A DNA stretch of 46,115 nt from Bryobacterales bacterium. GTDB taxonomy: Bacteria > Acidobacteriota > Terriglobia > Bryobacterales > Bryobacteraceae. The stretch covers positions 1 through 46,115 of the forward strand of contig JAEUQE010000042.1 of assembly GCA_016789785.1 (NCBI GenBank), in the 5' to 3' direction. Shown one piece after another: positions 8,822 to 18,365 of the stretch. Position 1 is the first letter of the stretch, and each line of letters begins with the position of its first letter. The notes beneath the pieces were generated by a model. That model saw only the letters and a program-made list of their open reading frames with translations. It was not told where the DNA came from and did no database searches. The position numbers were made by a program, and so were the translations under genes.

Positions 8822-9484
8822 CTAGCGGGCTGCGCCGGCTTCCTGGAATGCCTTGGCGTGATCCTTCAGGAATTGCTCCAGCCCCTTGTCGGTCAGCGGA
8901 TGATTGAAGAGCTGATCGAGGACCTTGAAGGGCATGGTGCCGACATGCGCGCCCGCCATGGCCGATTCGGTGACGTGGATGGGATGCCGGAGCGACGCGG
9001 CAAGCACCTGCGTCGTATAGCCGTAGTTCTTGTAGATGGTGCAGATGCTTCGGATGAGATCCATGCCATTGGTGGCGATGTCATCCAGCCGCCCGACGAA
9101 CGGACTCACGAGGTAGGCCCCGGCCTTGGCGGCCAGCAATGCCTGCGCCGGCGAGAAGCAGAGCGTCACGTTGGTGCGGATGCCCTCTTTCGAAAGCGCC
9201 GCGCACGCCTTGATGCCTTCCCGAATCAGCGGCAGCTTGACCACGATGTTCTTGTGAATCTTTGCGAACTGGCGGCCTTCGCGGATCATGTCCGGCGCTT
9301 CCACCGCGACGACTTCCGCGCTGATATCGCCATCCACGATGTCGCAGATCATTCGCACCTGCTCCTCGATCGGCCGCCCTTCCTTGGCGATCAGCGAGGG
9401 GTTCGTGGTTACTCCGTCCACAATGCCCCACGCGGCGCCTTTGCGGAGTTCATCCAGATTTGCGGTATCCAGGAAAATTTTCAT
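8822..9484 (-). CDS. fsa: Fructose-6-phosphate aldolase / short transaldolase
   Basis: This 220-residue protein has the length and motifs of the FSA/TalC group: [34 protein letters not shown] with Schiff-base Lys83, [19 protein letters not shown] and SPFVGRLDD. The family makes a lysine Schiff base and transfers or releases dihydroxyacetone units from fructose 6-phosphate or sedoheptulose 7-phosphate. Many short members act as transaldolases in the pentose phosphate pathway, and sequence alone does not settle which activity applies. It is 6 bp downstream of the FAH-family gene and 8 bp upstream of the DUF3592-like gene. Cytosolic. Confidence 0.95.
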   Translation of the reverse strand: MKIFLDTANLDELRKGAAWGIVDGVTTNPSLIAKEGRPIEEQVRMICDIVDGDISAEVVAVEAPDMIREGRQFAKIHKNIVVKLPLIREGIKACAALSKEGIRTNVTLCFSPAQALLAAKAGAYLVSPFVGRLDDIATNGMDLIRSICTIYKNYGYTTQVLAASLRHPIHVTESAMAGAHVGTMPFKVLDQLFNHPLTDKGLEQFLKDHAKAFQEAGAAR

Positions 9485-9490
9485 AAGACT

Positions 9491-10282
9491 TTAGCCTCGG
9501 ACGACAGTGTTTTCGAGAGCCCCAATCCCTTCGATCTCAACACGAATCGTATTGCCCGGTTCGACAGGGCCAACTCCAGGCGGAGTGCCGGTGGCGATTA
9601 AATCGCCCGGTTCCAAGGTCAGGAACTGCGTAACGTAGGCGATTATAGCACTCACCGGGAAGATCATATCCTTCACGGACCCATCCTGCTTCTGCTCGCC
9701 ATTCACCCATGTGCGAATCCGCAGACTGTCGAAATCCACTTCGCGAGCGGGAACAATCCATGGTCCCGTGGGACAGAACGTGTCGAAGCCCTTGGCCCGC
9801 GCCCATTGCCCGTCCTTCTTCTGCAGGTCGCGAGCGGTCATGTCATTCACAATCGTGTAGCCGAACACGAAGCTGGCGGCATCTTCCACTCGCACGTTCT
9901 TCGCCTGCCGCGCGATCACCACGCCCACCTCGCCTTCAAAACTCACTAACTGGCTGATCGGCGGATAGACAATGGAGTCGCCGCTGGCAATGAGCGAACT
10001 CACCGGCTTGTAGAAGATGAGCGGCTCAGCCGGCACGGCATTGCCGAGTTCCTTGGCGTGATCGGCGTAGTTGCGGCCGACGCACACGATCTTGGAAGGC
10101 CAGCAGGGAGGCAGCAGCCGCACATCGGAGAAAGCGAATTCTTCCTTGGTGTCGGTGGACCACAGCGAATCCGTTTCATAGACAGTATCGCCGCGGACGA
10201 TGCCGTAGCGGACCAGAGGCGATCCGTCGGGCACCGTTGCCCAGGCTTTGCGATTCGGACTGAAGCGTATGTGTTTCGTCAT
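9491..10282 (-). CDS. Fumarylacetoacetate hydrolase (FAH) family protein
   Basis: This 263-residue protein has the FAH C-terminal fold used for C-C bond hydrolysis, decarboxylation or tautomerisation of 2-oxo acids. Visible motifs are IVCVGRNYADHAKE with His75, PLIFYKPVSSL, the metal-ligand Glu pair in SFEGEVGVVI (E116, E118), IVNDMTARDLQ with Asp147, KGFDTFCPTGPWIV and DLIATGTPPGVG. All the metal ligands are kept, so it should be active. The substrate could be 2-oxohept-3-ene-dioate, acylpyruvate or oxaloacetate, and nothing nearby decides. It follows the FN3 lipoprotein gene by 24 bp and precedes the transaldolase gene by 6 bp. Confidence 0.92.
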   Translation of the reverse strand: MTKHIRFSPNRKAWATVPDGSPLVRYGIVRGDTVYETDSLWSTDTKEEFAFSDVRLLPPCWPSKIVCVGRNYADHAKELGNAVPAEPLIFYKPVSSLIASGDSIVYPPISQLVSFEGEVGVVIARQAKNVRVEDAASFVFGYTIVNDMTARDLQKKDGQWARAKGFDTFCPTGPWIVPAREVDFDSLRIRTWVNGEQKQDGSVKDMIFPVSAIIAYVTQFLTLEPGDLIATGTPPGVGPVEPGNTIRVEIEGIGALENTVVRG

Positions 10283-10306
10283 GAGTGATTTCTTTCTGTC
10301 ACTGCC

Positions 10307-11329
10307 TCACTGGGGCGCGGTGACCCCGATGGCCGGGGAGCGTGGGCTCTCATTGCCCGCGCTGTCCACCGCACTGATAGCGTATCGATAGGCGCGCCCG
10401 GGTTCAATCGTCTTGTCTGAAAACGCAGGCGATTCCACCGGGCCGCCAAGGCGCGTGAAGGCTCCATCGCCCACCGCACGGTAGATCAGATAGCCGCGGA
10501 AGTCCGCCTCCGTGTTGCGGTCCCACGAGAGCTCGATCGAGTTCACTCCGAGAATGGAGCCGAGCCCCACGGGTATCGCCGGTGCGAAAGTGTCGATGGG
10601 TGTGATGGTGACGATGTCCGAGGCATCGCTCTCCACTTCGCGGTCACCCTGTTTGAGCACCGTGCGGATCTGGTAGCGATACTCCTTGCCGTATTCGGCG
10701 GACTTGTCGGTGAAGGGCGAGGCCGGCGTGTCCACCAGCGTCTGCATCTCCTCCTGGCCCGGGGCCTGACGAGAGATCCGGTAGACCGCACCCTTCTCCG
10801 GTTCGGAGACCTGCCACATCAGCTTCACACCTTGCGCGGATGCTTCGGCGGCGCTGCCCTCGGGCTTTGGCAGTGGCTTGATCACACGCAACGTCACCAG
10901 ATTCGACCATGCCGACCAGCGGCCCTTGGGACCCGCGGCACGCACGGCGCACACGATCTCCTGACCTGCGAACTCGGCGATCGGCGTCTCCAGTCGCACG
11001 GGTACGGCGGTGGCAAGGCTGGTGACGGGAACGCGGCGCGCACCCGCGGCCCATGCGTCGGTTTGGAAATCGCCGCTTCCCGTCGGACCGACACGCACTT
11101 CCGCCTCACTCCATTCGGGGAATGCCAGGCCATCCGTGGTGACGTTGGAGTATTGGAAGGAGATCAGCAAACGCCCGCCCTGCTGTTCCGCGGCGAGTTG
11201 CTGCGGCGGCATTGGGATCAGCAGCGCGGGAGGCATCGGGTCACCGACATAGCCGCAGCCGGCAAGGACCGCCGCAACCAATGCGATCAGCCCCTTGCAG
11301 ACGTTCGACGTTTTTCCCGCGCTTCGCAT
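10307..11329 (-). CDS. Lipoprotein with fibronectin type III domains
   Basis: This 340-residue protein has a lipoprotein signal with lipobox AVLAGC (Cys about residue 25), then GYVGDPMPP and two to three FN3-type beta sandwiches (for example VYRISRQAPGQEEMQTL ... YRYQIRTVLKQGDREVESDASDIV, and SIELSWDRNTEADFRGYLIYRAV ... YRYAISAVDSAGNESPRS). It is likely anchored in the outer membrane facing the periplasm or outside. The start overlaps the hslU stop by 1 nt (TAATG), so it is co-translated with a cytosolic protease ATPase, an odd pairing. No enzyme motif is seen; the role is unknown. Confidence 0.85.
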   Translation of the reverse strand: MRSAGKTSNVCKGLIALVAAVLAGCGYVGDPMPPALLIPMPPQQLAAEQQGGRLLISFQYSNVTTDGLAFPEWSEAEVRVGPTGSGDFQTDAWAAGARRVPVTSLATAVPVRLETPIAEFAGQEIVCAVRAAGPKGRWSAWSNLVTLRVIKPLPKPEGSAAEASAQGVKLMWQVSEPEKGAVYRISRQAPGQEEMQTLVDTPASPFTDKSAEYGKEYRYQIRTVLKQGDREVESDASDIVTITPIDTFAPAIPVGLGSILGVNSIELSWDRNTEADFRGYLIYRAVGDGAFTRLGGPVESPAFSDKTIEPGRAYRYAISAVDSAGNESPRSPAIGVTAPQ

Positions 11330-12687
11330 TACAGGATGTAGCGGCTCAGATCCTGATCCTTCACAATCGGAGCCAGTTGCTGGCGCACGTACGCCGCATC
11401 GATCTTCACATTCTTTTTCTTCAGGTCGGGACCTTGGAAAGAGATCTCTTCCACCACTTTTTCCATAATCGTATGCAGACGGCGCGCGCCGATGTTCTCC
11501 ATGCTCTGATTGAGCTGCGTGGCGAATCGCGCCATCTCTTCAATGGCGTCATCGGTCAGATTGAGCCGGATTCCTTCGGTCTCCATCAGCGCCACATACT
11601 GTTTCACCAGTGCGTTCTTCGGCTCTTTCAGGATGCGGATGAAGTCCTGTTCGGTGAGAGCCTTCAGCTCCACGCGAATCGGAAAGCGTCCCTGCAGTTC
11701 GGGAATCAACTCGCTGGGCTTCGACACATGAAAAGCGCCGGCGGCGATGAACAGAATGTGGTCCGTCCGCACGAAGCCATAGCGCGTGTTCACCGTGGTG
11801 CCTTCCACAATCGGCAGAATGTCGCGCTGTACGCCTTCCCTGCTGACGTCGGGACCGTGCCCGCCTTCTCTGCCCGCGATCTTGTCCACTTCGTCGAGAA
11901 AGATGATGCCGTTGCGCTCCACGCGTTCCAGCGCGACACGCGTCACCTGATCCATGTCGATCAGCTTGTGCTCTTCTTCCTGCGTGAGATAGTCGAGCGC
12001 TTCATGCACGCGCATCTTGCGCTTCTTGGAGCGTGATCCGAAGAGGTTCGGCAGAATCTCCTTGAGATTCATGTCCATCTCTTCCATGCCGGGAGCGGTG
12101 GCGATCTCGAAACTCGGACCGCGCTCCTTCACGTCGATCTCGACCAGACGGTCATCCAGTTTGCCCGCGCGCAGCTTGTCGCGCAGCTTGTCGCGCGTGC
12201 GCTCCACGGACTCGGAGGGCTCGGGTTGCGGCGGCATCAACAGGTCAAGCAAACGCTCTTCGGCGTTGCGCTCGGCACGCTCGGCGACTTCATCCAGCCG
12301 CTCTTCGCGCACCATCTCAATGGCGATCTCGACCAGGTCGCGAATCATCGACTCGACGTCGCGGCCGACATAACCGACCTCGGTGAACTTGCTTGCTTCC
12401 ACCTTGAGAAACGGCGAATTCGCGAGCTTCGCCAAACGGCGCGCGATCTCCGTCTTCCCGACGCCGGTTGCCCCGATCATGAGGATGTTCTTCGGCATCA
12501 CCTCCTCGGCCATTTCGGGGTCGAGGCGCTGGCGGCGGATCCGGTTGCGAAGTGCAATGGCAACGGCCCGCTTGGCTTCCCCCTGTCCGATGACGTGTTT
12601 GTCCAGTTCGCGAACGATCTCGGCGGGTGTCAATTCGTCGAGCGCGGGGGCTTCATCCAGCGACTGGCTGGGCAGGTAGATCACCAT
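11329..12687 (-). CDS. hslU: ATP-dependent protease ATPase subunit HslU (ClpY)
   Basis: This 452-residue AAA+ unfoldase forms hexamers on HslV and feeds unfolded proteins into it. Present are [24 protein letters not shown] at the N-terminus, Walker A GATGVGKT (72-79), the pore loop [14 protein letters not shown], Walker [13 protein letters not shown], the sensor region [13 protein letters not shown], and the C-terminal QDLSRYIL tail that HslU inserts into HslV. The length matches the family. It overlaps hslV by 1 nt (TGATG) and the FN3 lipoprotein gene by 1 nt. Fully intact; cytosolic. Confidence 0.98.
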   Translation of the reverse strand: MVIYLPSQSLDEAPALDELTPAEIVRELDKHVIGQGEAKRAVAIALRNRIRRQRLDPEMAEEVMPKNILMIGATGVGKTEIARRLAKLANSPFLKVEASKFTEVGYVGRDVESMIRDLVEIAIEMVREERLDEVAERAERNAEERLLDLLMPPQPEPSESVERTRDKLRDKLRAGKLDDRLVEIDVKERGPSFEIATAPGMEEMDMNLKEILPNLFGSRSKKRKMRVHEALDYLTQEEEHKLIDMDQVTRVALERVERNGIIFLDEVDKIAGREGGHGPDVSREGVQRDILPIVEGTTVNTRYGFVRTDHILFIAAGAFHVSKPSELIPELQGRFPIRVELKALTEQDFIRILKEPKNALVKQYVALMETEGIRLNLTDDAIEEMARFATQLNQSMENIGARRLHTIMEKVVEEISFQGPDLKKKNVKIDAAYVRQQLAPIVKDQDLSRYIL

Positions 12688-13226
12688 CAGGCGAGCTCCT
12701 CATAAATGGTGTTGAGGTTCGTGTAGATGCAGATATCGCCGGCAATCTTCATCGCCTTCTCTGCAATCTCGCGAGCGGCGAGCGGCGTGTTGTCATAGAG
12801 CGCAACCGCCGCGGCCTTGGCGAACGGTCCTCCGGATCCGATGGCCGCGAGCGGTTCGTCCGGTTCGATGACGTCACCGTTGCCGCTGACGATATACGTG
12901 TTGTTGAGGTCGGCAACAAGGAGCAGCGCCTCGAGATGCCGCAGCACTTTGTCCGTGCGCCAATCCTTCGCCAGTTCGACAACTGCGCGCGGGAGATTGC
13001 CATTGAACTGTTCGAGCTTGCTTTCAAAACGGGCGAACAGAGAGAATGCGTCGGCGGTTGATCCCGCAAAGCCAGCGAGAATCTTGCCGTTGTACAGGCG
13101 GCGGAGTTTCTTGGCGTTCGCCTTGAGCACTTCGTGCCCAAGCGTTACCTGCCCGTCTCCTGCCATGGTCACCTGATTGTTTCTACGGACGCAGAGAATT
13201 GTAGTGGAACGAATGCGGGACTGCAT
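12687..13226 (-). CDS. hslV: ATP-dependent protease peptidase subunit HslV (ClpQ)
   Basis: This 179-residue protein is the proteasome-like threonine peptidase of the HslUV complex. The catalytic Thr is in [25 protein letters not shown], after a short leader MQSRIRS that would be removed, leaving Thr8 as the N-terminal nucleophile. [14 protein letters not shown] and [13 protein letters not shown] are typical. It heads a tightly packed run (hslV, hslU, FN3 lipoprotein, FAH, aldolase, DUF3592, Dabb), with overlaps of 1 nt or gaps of 24 bp or less. It is divergent from the TonB receptor. Activity is expected to depend on HslU. Confidence 0.98.
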   Translation of the reverse strand: MQSRIRSTTILCVRRNNQVTMAGDGQVTLGHEVLKANAKKLRRLYNGKILAGFAGSTADAFSLFARFESKLEQFNGNLPRAVVELAKDWRTDKVLRHLEALLLVADLNNTYIVSGNGDVIEPDEPLAAIGSGGPFAKAAAVALYDNTPLAAREIAEKAMKIAGDICIYTNLNTIYEELA

Positions 13227-13309
13227 GAAGAGCCAACTTCGATTTTACCGCACACCGGACGGGAGAGGCCGCGCACGCGGGAACTTCAGCAAATCGCACC
13301 CCCATTGTC

Positions 13310-13315
13310 TATAAT
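13310..13315 (+). promoter_or_regulatory. -10 element TATAAT upstream of TonB receptor
   Basis: A perfect TATAAT lies at 13310-13315 in the 141-bp gap between hslV and the TonB receptor (start 13368). The -35 is poor (TTCAGC about 19 bp upstream). Transcription would start near 13322, just before a tiny open frame at 13324-13350. Confidence 0.6.
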
Positions 13316-13367
13316 TGACTCACATGCCGGGCTGTCAAGTCCGTAAGTAAAGCTGTTGGGGTCCAAC

Positions 13368-16300
13368 ATGAAGAGATTTCGCTCGATGAGGGCCGTGTGC
13401 CTTCTTCTGCTTTTCGCGTCCGTATGCATTCTGAGCACGACGACGGTCGACGCTCAAATCCTTTACGGTTCGCTCGTCGGAACGGTGACGGATGCCAGCG
13501 ATGCCGCTGTGCCAGACGCCGCTGTGACCATTACCAATAAAGAAACCGGCGCCGTTCGAACGGTGACCACAAACCAGACCGGGGCCTACGTAATTCCCAC
13601 GGTCCAGAACGGCAACTACACTGTCGAAGTGAAGAAGGAGGGCTTCCGCACCGTCCGCCAGGACAACGTGGAAGTTTCGATCAACAACGTCACTCGTATC
13701 GATCTGAAGCTGGCCGTCGGCCAAGTGTCGGAGTCGGTGACGGTGGAAGCCGTGGCGGGCGGTCTGCAGACCGATCGCGCCGAAGTGAAGGCCGAAATCG
13801 GCACCAAAGTCTTGACCGAAATCCCCGTCCCCGGGCAGCGCAACTATCAGGCGCTATTTGTGACCATTCCCGGCATCTCGCCGCCCTCGACGCCACACTC
13901 CGTGCCTTCGAATCCCTCGCGGTCCATGCAGTGGCAAACGAACGGCAACAACACCGCCTCGAACAACACGCGTATTGACGGTGCGAGCGCAACCAACGTG
14001 TGGCTGCCGCACATCGCAAGCTACGTTCCCGCGCTCGAGTCCATTGAGAACGTGAACATCGTGACCAACACGTTCGACGCCGAACAAGGTCTCGCCGGCG
14101 GCGCGAGCGTCAACGTCACCATCCGTTCTGGCAGCAACGATCTGAGCGGCGCCCTGTTCCACTATCATCAGGGCAATTGGAGCCAGGCTCGCAACACCTT
14201 CCTGCCGGCCAACCAGGACAATCCGAAGTCGGTGTACAACCAGTACGGCGGACGCCTCGGCGGTCCGATCAAGAAGAACCGCGCGTTCTTCTTCGGTTCC
14301 TACGAAGGGACGGCGGATCATCGTTTCGCCGGCGGCCTCTACACCATTCCGACGGCTCCCATGCGCACTGGCGACCTCTCCGGCTCGACGCTTCCAATTT
14401 ACGATCCGCAGACGGGTGCAGCGAACGGCGTCGGGCGTCAGCCGTTTGCCAATAACCGGATCCCCTCGTCGCGCATTCATCCGACGTCGGCCCTGTTGAT
14501 GCAGCGCCTGCCGCAGGAGAACAACCCCTCGCCGACCGGTATTCCAACCAATAACTACTTCGCGACCGGGTCGGCAGCATTCGACCGCCGCACCATCGAT
14601 TCGAAGTTCAACTTCAATCTCACCGACAAGTGGACGGCTTATGCGCGTTTGAGCTGGCTCGACTTCGACCTGATCGCGCCCACTGCGTTCGGCGCCATCG
14701 GCGGTCAGCCCATCGCATTCGGCAACCCTGGCACGGGCTTCGGAAGCACCTGGAGCGGAACCCTCGCCACCACTTACACCGTGCGGCCGAACTTCATCAT
14801 CGACGCCTATTACGGCTACACGCTGATGGACACGAACATCGAGCAGCCGGGCCTTGGCTCGAATCTTGGCCGCGAAGAACTTCGGATTCCGGGGACCAAC
14901 GGTTCGCGCTACTTCGAGTCGGGCTATCCCGGCTTCGGCATCGGCGGATTCGCTCCGTTCGGCTCCACCGAGAACTACATGCCGTACTATCGCACCGATC
15001 CGCAGTCGCAGTATGTGGCGAATGCGAACTGGCTGAAAGGCTCGCACAGCATCCGCTTCGGCTTCGATATCTACCGGCTGGCGCTGAACCACACGCAGCC
15101 CGAATTCGCGGGAGCTGATGGCGGCGCGGCGGGGCGCTTGAACTTCGGCCAGGGCCCGACGCAGTTGCGTCTGGAGAACGGCAACGTCGCTCCTGGAAAT
15201 CAGTTCAACTCCATGGGAACGTATCTGCTAGGTCTGGTGGATGGCGGCGGACGCATTCTGCAGGTCCCCGATATCTATCGCACGCGTACCTCCATGTGGA
15301 GCTTCTATGTGCGTGATCAGTGGCAGGTGAACCGCAAGCTCACCTTGTCCTATGGCACGCGCATCGAACTGTTCCCGATGCCGGTTCGTGAGGATCGCGG
15401 CATGGAGCGCTATGACTTCGCATCGAACGAAATGATCGTATGCGGGCTCGGCGGCACTCCGAAGAACTGCGGCACGGATGCGGGTGGGCCTTACTTCTCG
15501 CCCCGTCTTGGCGTTGCCTATCGCGCGACCGAGAAGACCGTGATCCGCGCTGGTTTCGGCGTGAACTGGGATCCGTGGAATCTGGCTCGCCCCTTGCGTA
15601 CCAACTTCCCGATCCTCGCTGCATTCAACCTCGCGCCCGCGGCATTGGGTTGGGCAACCACGCTCTCCCAGGGTCTGCCTGAACTGCCCACTCCTCAGAT
15701 CGGATCGAACGGCCGCATCCCGATTCCGGGCAACTACGCAGTGAATACGACCGGCGATAGGTTCGACCGCAGCTACATCTTCAACTACAACCTGACCATC
15801 CAGCGCGAACTCGGCGGCAACTTCACGGGCCAGGTGGGCTACGTGGCAAGCCGTGCGGTCAAGGTCTCCGGCCGCTTGAATCTCAATGCGGGACAGGTGA
15901 TCGGCCAGGACCGTGCAGGCCAGCCCTTGGTCCAGCGCTTCAACCGCGCCGTGGAAACCAGCCTGATTGGCCCGATGGGTGACAACGATTACCACAGTCT
16001 CCAGGCCACCCTCGGCCGCCGCTTCTCCGGCGGGTTGCAGATGAACATGTCCTACACCTGGTCGAAGGTGATGGGATGGTGCTGTAACGAAGACAACAAC
16101 GGCGGACCGCTGGTTCCAGCTCTCGCCTTCACGAACCTGAATCGCGTACCGCTCAACTTCGACCGCACGCACAACTGGCAAATGACCGCGAGCTACGAGC
16201 TGCCATTCGGCAAGAACAAGAAGTGGGCCAGTAGCGGTATGGCCGCCGCGGTTCTTGGAGGCTGGCAGTTGAACACGCTCACCAGCTTCATGACGGGTAC

Positions 16301-16751
16301 GCCCGTTCGTGTCACTTCCGACGGCGGATCGCTCCGCTTGCCGGGCAGCACACAGCGCGCGGATCAGGTGAAGCAGGATGTGCAGAAGCTGGGCGGCATT
16401 GGGCGCGGCGTTGCTTACTTTGATCCATTCGCTTTCGCCCGCGTCGTCGAGCCGCGCTTCGGCACGGCGGGCTTCAACAGTCTGCGCGGTCCCGAGTTCT
16501 TCAACACCGACCTCGGCCTGTTCCGCAAGTTCGAGATCAGCGAGAAGTGGGGCCTGCAGTTCCGGGCCGAGTACTTCAATTGGACCAACACGCCGAAGTT
16601 CAACAACCCGTCGGCGGGTATCAACAACCTGCTGACGAACGCGGATGGCACGTTCCGTGGTGGTGTGTTCGAGGTGACCGGTACGAACGCCGGCGGCCGC
16701 GAGCCGAACGGCGACCGTATCCTGCGCCTCGGTCTCCGGCTGACTTTCTAA
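13368..16751 (+). CDS. Oar-like TonB-dependent receptor with carboxypeptidase-regulatory domain
   Basis: This 1127-residue outer-membrane protein is of the Oar-like/TonB-dependent class expanded in Acidobacteriota. It has a signal peptide (MKRFRSMRAVCLLLLFASV...VDAQ). A CarbopepD_reg-like domain follows at about residues 32-115 (GSLVGTVTDASDAAVPDAAV ... NGNYTVEVKKEGF), then a plug (about 130-250, RIDGASATNVWLP, SVNVTIRSGSNDLSG) and a beta barrel. The last strand ends RILRLGLRLTF, the aromatic C-terminus used for outer-membrane insertion. Such proteins are thought to take up large oligosaccharides or peptides; no substrate can be read here. I chose the ATG at 13368 (GGGG 6 nt upstream) over an in-frame TTG at 13356. 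A rho-independent terminator follows at 16771-16810. Confidence 0.95.
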   Translation: MKRFRSMRAVCLLLLFASVCILSTTTVDAQILYGSLVGTVTDASDAAVPDAAVTITNKETGAVRTVTTNQTGAYVIPTVQNGNYTVEVKKEGFRTVRQDNVEVSINNVTRIDLKLAVGQVSESVTVEAVAGGLQTDRAEVKAEIGTKVLTEIPVPGQRNYQALFVTIPGISPPSTPHSVPSNPSRSMQWQTNGNNTASNNTRIDGASATNVWLPHIASYVPALESIENVNIVTNTFDAEQGLAGGASVNVTIRSGSNDLSGALFHYHQGNWSQARNTFLPANQDNPKSVYNQYGGRLGGPIKKNRAFFFGSYEGTADHRFAGGLYTIPTAPMRTGDLSGSTLPIYDPQTGAANGVGRQPFANNRIPSSRIHPTSALLMQRLPQENNPSPTGIPTNNYFATGSAAFDRRTIDSKFNFNLTDKWTAYARLSWLDFDLIAPTAFGAIGGQPIAFGNPGTGFGSTWSGTLATTYTVRPNFIIDAYYGYTLMDTNIEQPGLGSNLGREELRIPGTNGSRYFESGYPGFGIGGFAPFGSTENYMPYYRTDPQSQYVANANWLKGSHSIRFGFDIYRLALNHTQPEFAGADGGAAGRLNFGQGPTQLRLENGNVAPGNQFNSMGTYLLGLVDGGGRILQVPDIYRTRTSMWSFYVRDQWQVNRKLTLSYGTRIELFPMPVREDRGMERYDFASNEMIVCGLGGTPKNCGTDAGGPYFSPRLGVAYRATEKTVIRAGFGVNWDPWNLARPLRTNFPILAAFNLAPAALGWATTLSQGLPELPTPQIGSNGRIPIPGNYAVNTTGDRFDRSYIFNYNLTIQRELGGNFTGQVGYVASRAVKVSGRLNLNAGQVIGQDRAGQPLVQRFNRAVETSLIGPMGDNDYHSLQATLGRRFSGGLQMNMSYTWSKVMGWCCNEDNNGGPLVPALAFTNLNRVPLNFDRTHNWQMTASYELPFGKNKKWASSGMAAAVLGGWQLNTLTSFMTGTPVRVTSDGGSLRLPGSTQRADQVKQDVQKLGGIGRGVAYFDPFAFARVVEPRFGTAGFNSLRGPEFFNTDLGLFRKFEISEKWGLQFRAEYFNWTNTPKFNNPSAGINNLLTNADGTFRGGVFEVTGTNAGGREPNGDRILRLGLRLTF

Positions 16752-16770
16752 CTTCGCTTTACCTTCCTTC

Positions 16771-16810
16771 GGGCGCTGGCGCGACTTTCGCACCGGCGCC
16801 CGTCCTTTTT
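16771..16810 (+). terminator. Rho-independent terminator after TonB receptor
   Basis: GGGCGCTGGCGCGA (16771-16784) pairs with TCGCACCGGCGCCC (16788-16801) with one wobble and one mismatch and a 3-nt loop, followed by GTCCTTTTT. It lies 19 nt after the receptor stop codon. Confidence 0.85.
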
Positions 16811-16910
16811 GGGCAGGCGAGAAGAAATGGGTAACATCAGGACTGTGGAATTGGAGGTTGGGGCCGATGGTAAGAGTATCGATCGGAACTGATGCGAGGA
16901 GGAACGGCCG

Positions 16911-17906
16911 ATGTTAACAGGACCGGTTGGCAGTGGCGGTCAAAACCTGACCGAAGACGTCCTTTGGGTCCAACGGCGACTGGCTGCGCTGGGCTATTAC
17001 GGAGCTTCCCCAACGGGAGTATGCGATCCCGAAACAGTTGACGCAATCCGGCGTTTCCAGCGGCCTTTTCTCTCACATCCTGATGGACGGGTCGACGTCA
17101 GTGGACCCACCTGGACTCGTCTCAGCGTGGGCCTCAGTCAAACGCCTCAGGACGATGGGGAAGGTCGCGGGGCCGTGCGCAATCCCGTGGCGTCGATTAG
17201 CAATGAGTCCATCACCCGATGGGTCACGCGAGACGGGAAGGAAGTCAGGTTTGCGACGCGCGAAGGTCTGCCGCAGTACGCATCCTGGACCCGCCCCGTC
17301 ATCTTTCCCTTGCCACCCGGCGCTCGAAACGTGCCGGTAATTGCGCCGTATCGGACGCCTCTGGTGCCCGGCGGGTTTAATCGCCTGACATCCGATCGCG
17401 TCCGGTTTCTCGATGCCATCCGCGCCGCCTTGAGCGCCGCGGGTTTGAATTGGGACGCGCGAGTGATGATGCCGTTGTGGGCCAACGAGAGTGGATGGGA
17501 TCGGGCGAACTACGGCAACAATGTCGGAAACATCAAGTCTCAGGGTTCGGTTTATTCGCCTTCGTATGCGCGCTTGATCGAGACCAGGCAAGTCGCCGTC
17601 ACGGTCCGCGAGTCGGTCGGCGTGATGGTCTTCGCCGATCGCGTCCGGTCAATCGATGGCTACCATGCGTTCTCTACCGCCGCGCACTACGCGAGATATT
17701 GTGAGCGCATCTTCAGTTCCTATCCCGGAGCGCTGCGGGCACTGCAAAGCGGAGGTTTGGAAGGCGCCCAGGCATTCGCGCACGCCCTGCAAAGCCGGCG
17801 GGGCCATCACTACTCGCCAGCCTCCGTCGAAGACGCGGTCGCGATGTTCAGAGGTTCCTACAATCGATCCGCGGCGCTCATCGGTCCCGACCGCTACGTC
17901 AGGTAA
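16911..17906 (+). CDS. Peptidoglycan-binding protein with lysozyme-like domain
   Basis: This 331-residue protein has an N-terminal PG_binding_1-type domain (about residues 12-72, DVLWVQRRLAALGYYG ... VDAIRRFQ) and a C-terminal domain (about 160-325) resembling glucosaminidase/lysozyme-like folds. The segment MPLWANESGWDRANYGNNVGN gives a candidate catalytic Glu193 in the ESxW context and the GNIKSQG motif. It probably cuts cell-wall glycan. There is no signal peptide: the first residues are MLTGPVGSGGQN, so export would need a non-classical route or cell lysis. An AGGAGGA site lies 7 nt before the ATG. The binding domain is clear; the enzymatic call is moderate. Confidence 0.75.
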   Translation: MLTGPVGSGGQNLTEDVLWVQRRLAALGYYGASPTGVCDPETVDAIRRFQRPFLSHPDGRVDVSGPTWTRLSVGLSQTPQDDGEGRGAVRNPVASISNESITRWVTRDGKEVRFATREGLPQYASWTRPVIFPLPPGARNVPVIAPYRTPLVPGGFNRLTSDRVRFLDAIRAALSAAGLNWDARVMMPLWANESGWDRANYGNNVGNIKSQGSVYSPSYARLIETRQVAVTVRESVGVMVFADRVRSIDGYHAFSTAAHYARYCERIFSSYPGALRALQSGGLEGAQAFAHALQSRRGHHYSPASVEDAVAMFRGSYNRSAALIGPDRYVR

Positions 17907-18086
17907 CGATTGGTGCGGCTTCTGGTTGCGGCGTTCGCCTCCCGCGCCAGGAGCCGTAGTAGGGTTCGCGCCCGATGGCGTTCATTCGGAAGCTGAACGC
18001 CGATCGCTGATTGCCCCCTATGGGGATTGACACCAGCAGTGAGCAGGGATACATATCAGGCGAGAAGGTCCGAATGGGAGGTACTT

Positions 18087-18359
18087 ATGTGGAGTATTCT
18101 ATTCGCCACGGTGATTGGCGTTCTCGTTGCTCTCGGCTGCACGCGGTTCGCTCTGCGCGGTGACCGGGGCGGCCTGTTGACGTCCATGCTGCTCGGCGTC
18201 ACGGGGTCCCTGCTGGGCGGAATGCTTGGATGGATGATGGGATGGTACGACCCGCTCAGCATCACGGGGTTCATTGCCAGCGTCCTCGGTAGTGTGATCC
18301 TGCTGGATGTCTATGGATGCTTCGAGTTCGGCATGGGGCAGTTCCCTCGCCGGCGTTGA
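18087..18359 (+). CDS. Small membrane protein, GlsB/YeaQ/YmgE (transglycosylase-associated) family
   Basis: This 90-residue protein has three hydrophobic segments: MWSILFATVIGVLVALGCTRF, GGLLTSMLLGVTGSLLGGMLGWMMG and SITGFIASVLGSVILLDVYG. The GGLL...GxxGSLLGGxLG pattern is typical of the GlsB/YeaQ/YmgE family of stress-induced inner-membrane proteins of unknown mechanism. The ATG at 18087 is preceded by GGGAGG at a 6-nt spacing, better than the in-frame start at 18027. It is convergent with the methyltransferase-like gene (stop at 18366), with only 6 bp between them. Confidence 0.85.
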   Translation: MWSILFATVIGVLVALGCTRFALRGDRGGLLTSMLLGVTGSLLGGMLGWMMGWYDPLSITGFIASVLGSVILLDVYGCFEFGMGQFPRRR

Positions 18360-18365
18360 GTGAAG

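Noticed and set aside
13854..16793. Long minus-strand open frames opposite the TonB receptor
   Set aside because: They are antisense shadows in GC-rich DNA; the plus-strand receptor has a signal peptide, full domain order and its own terminator.
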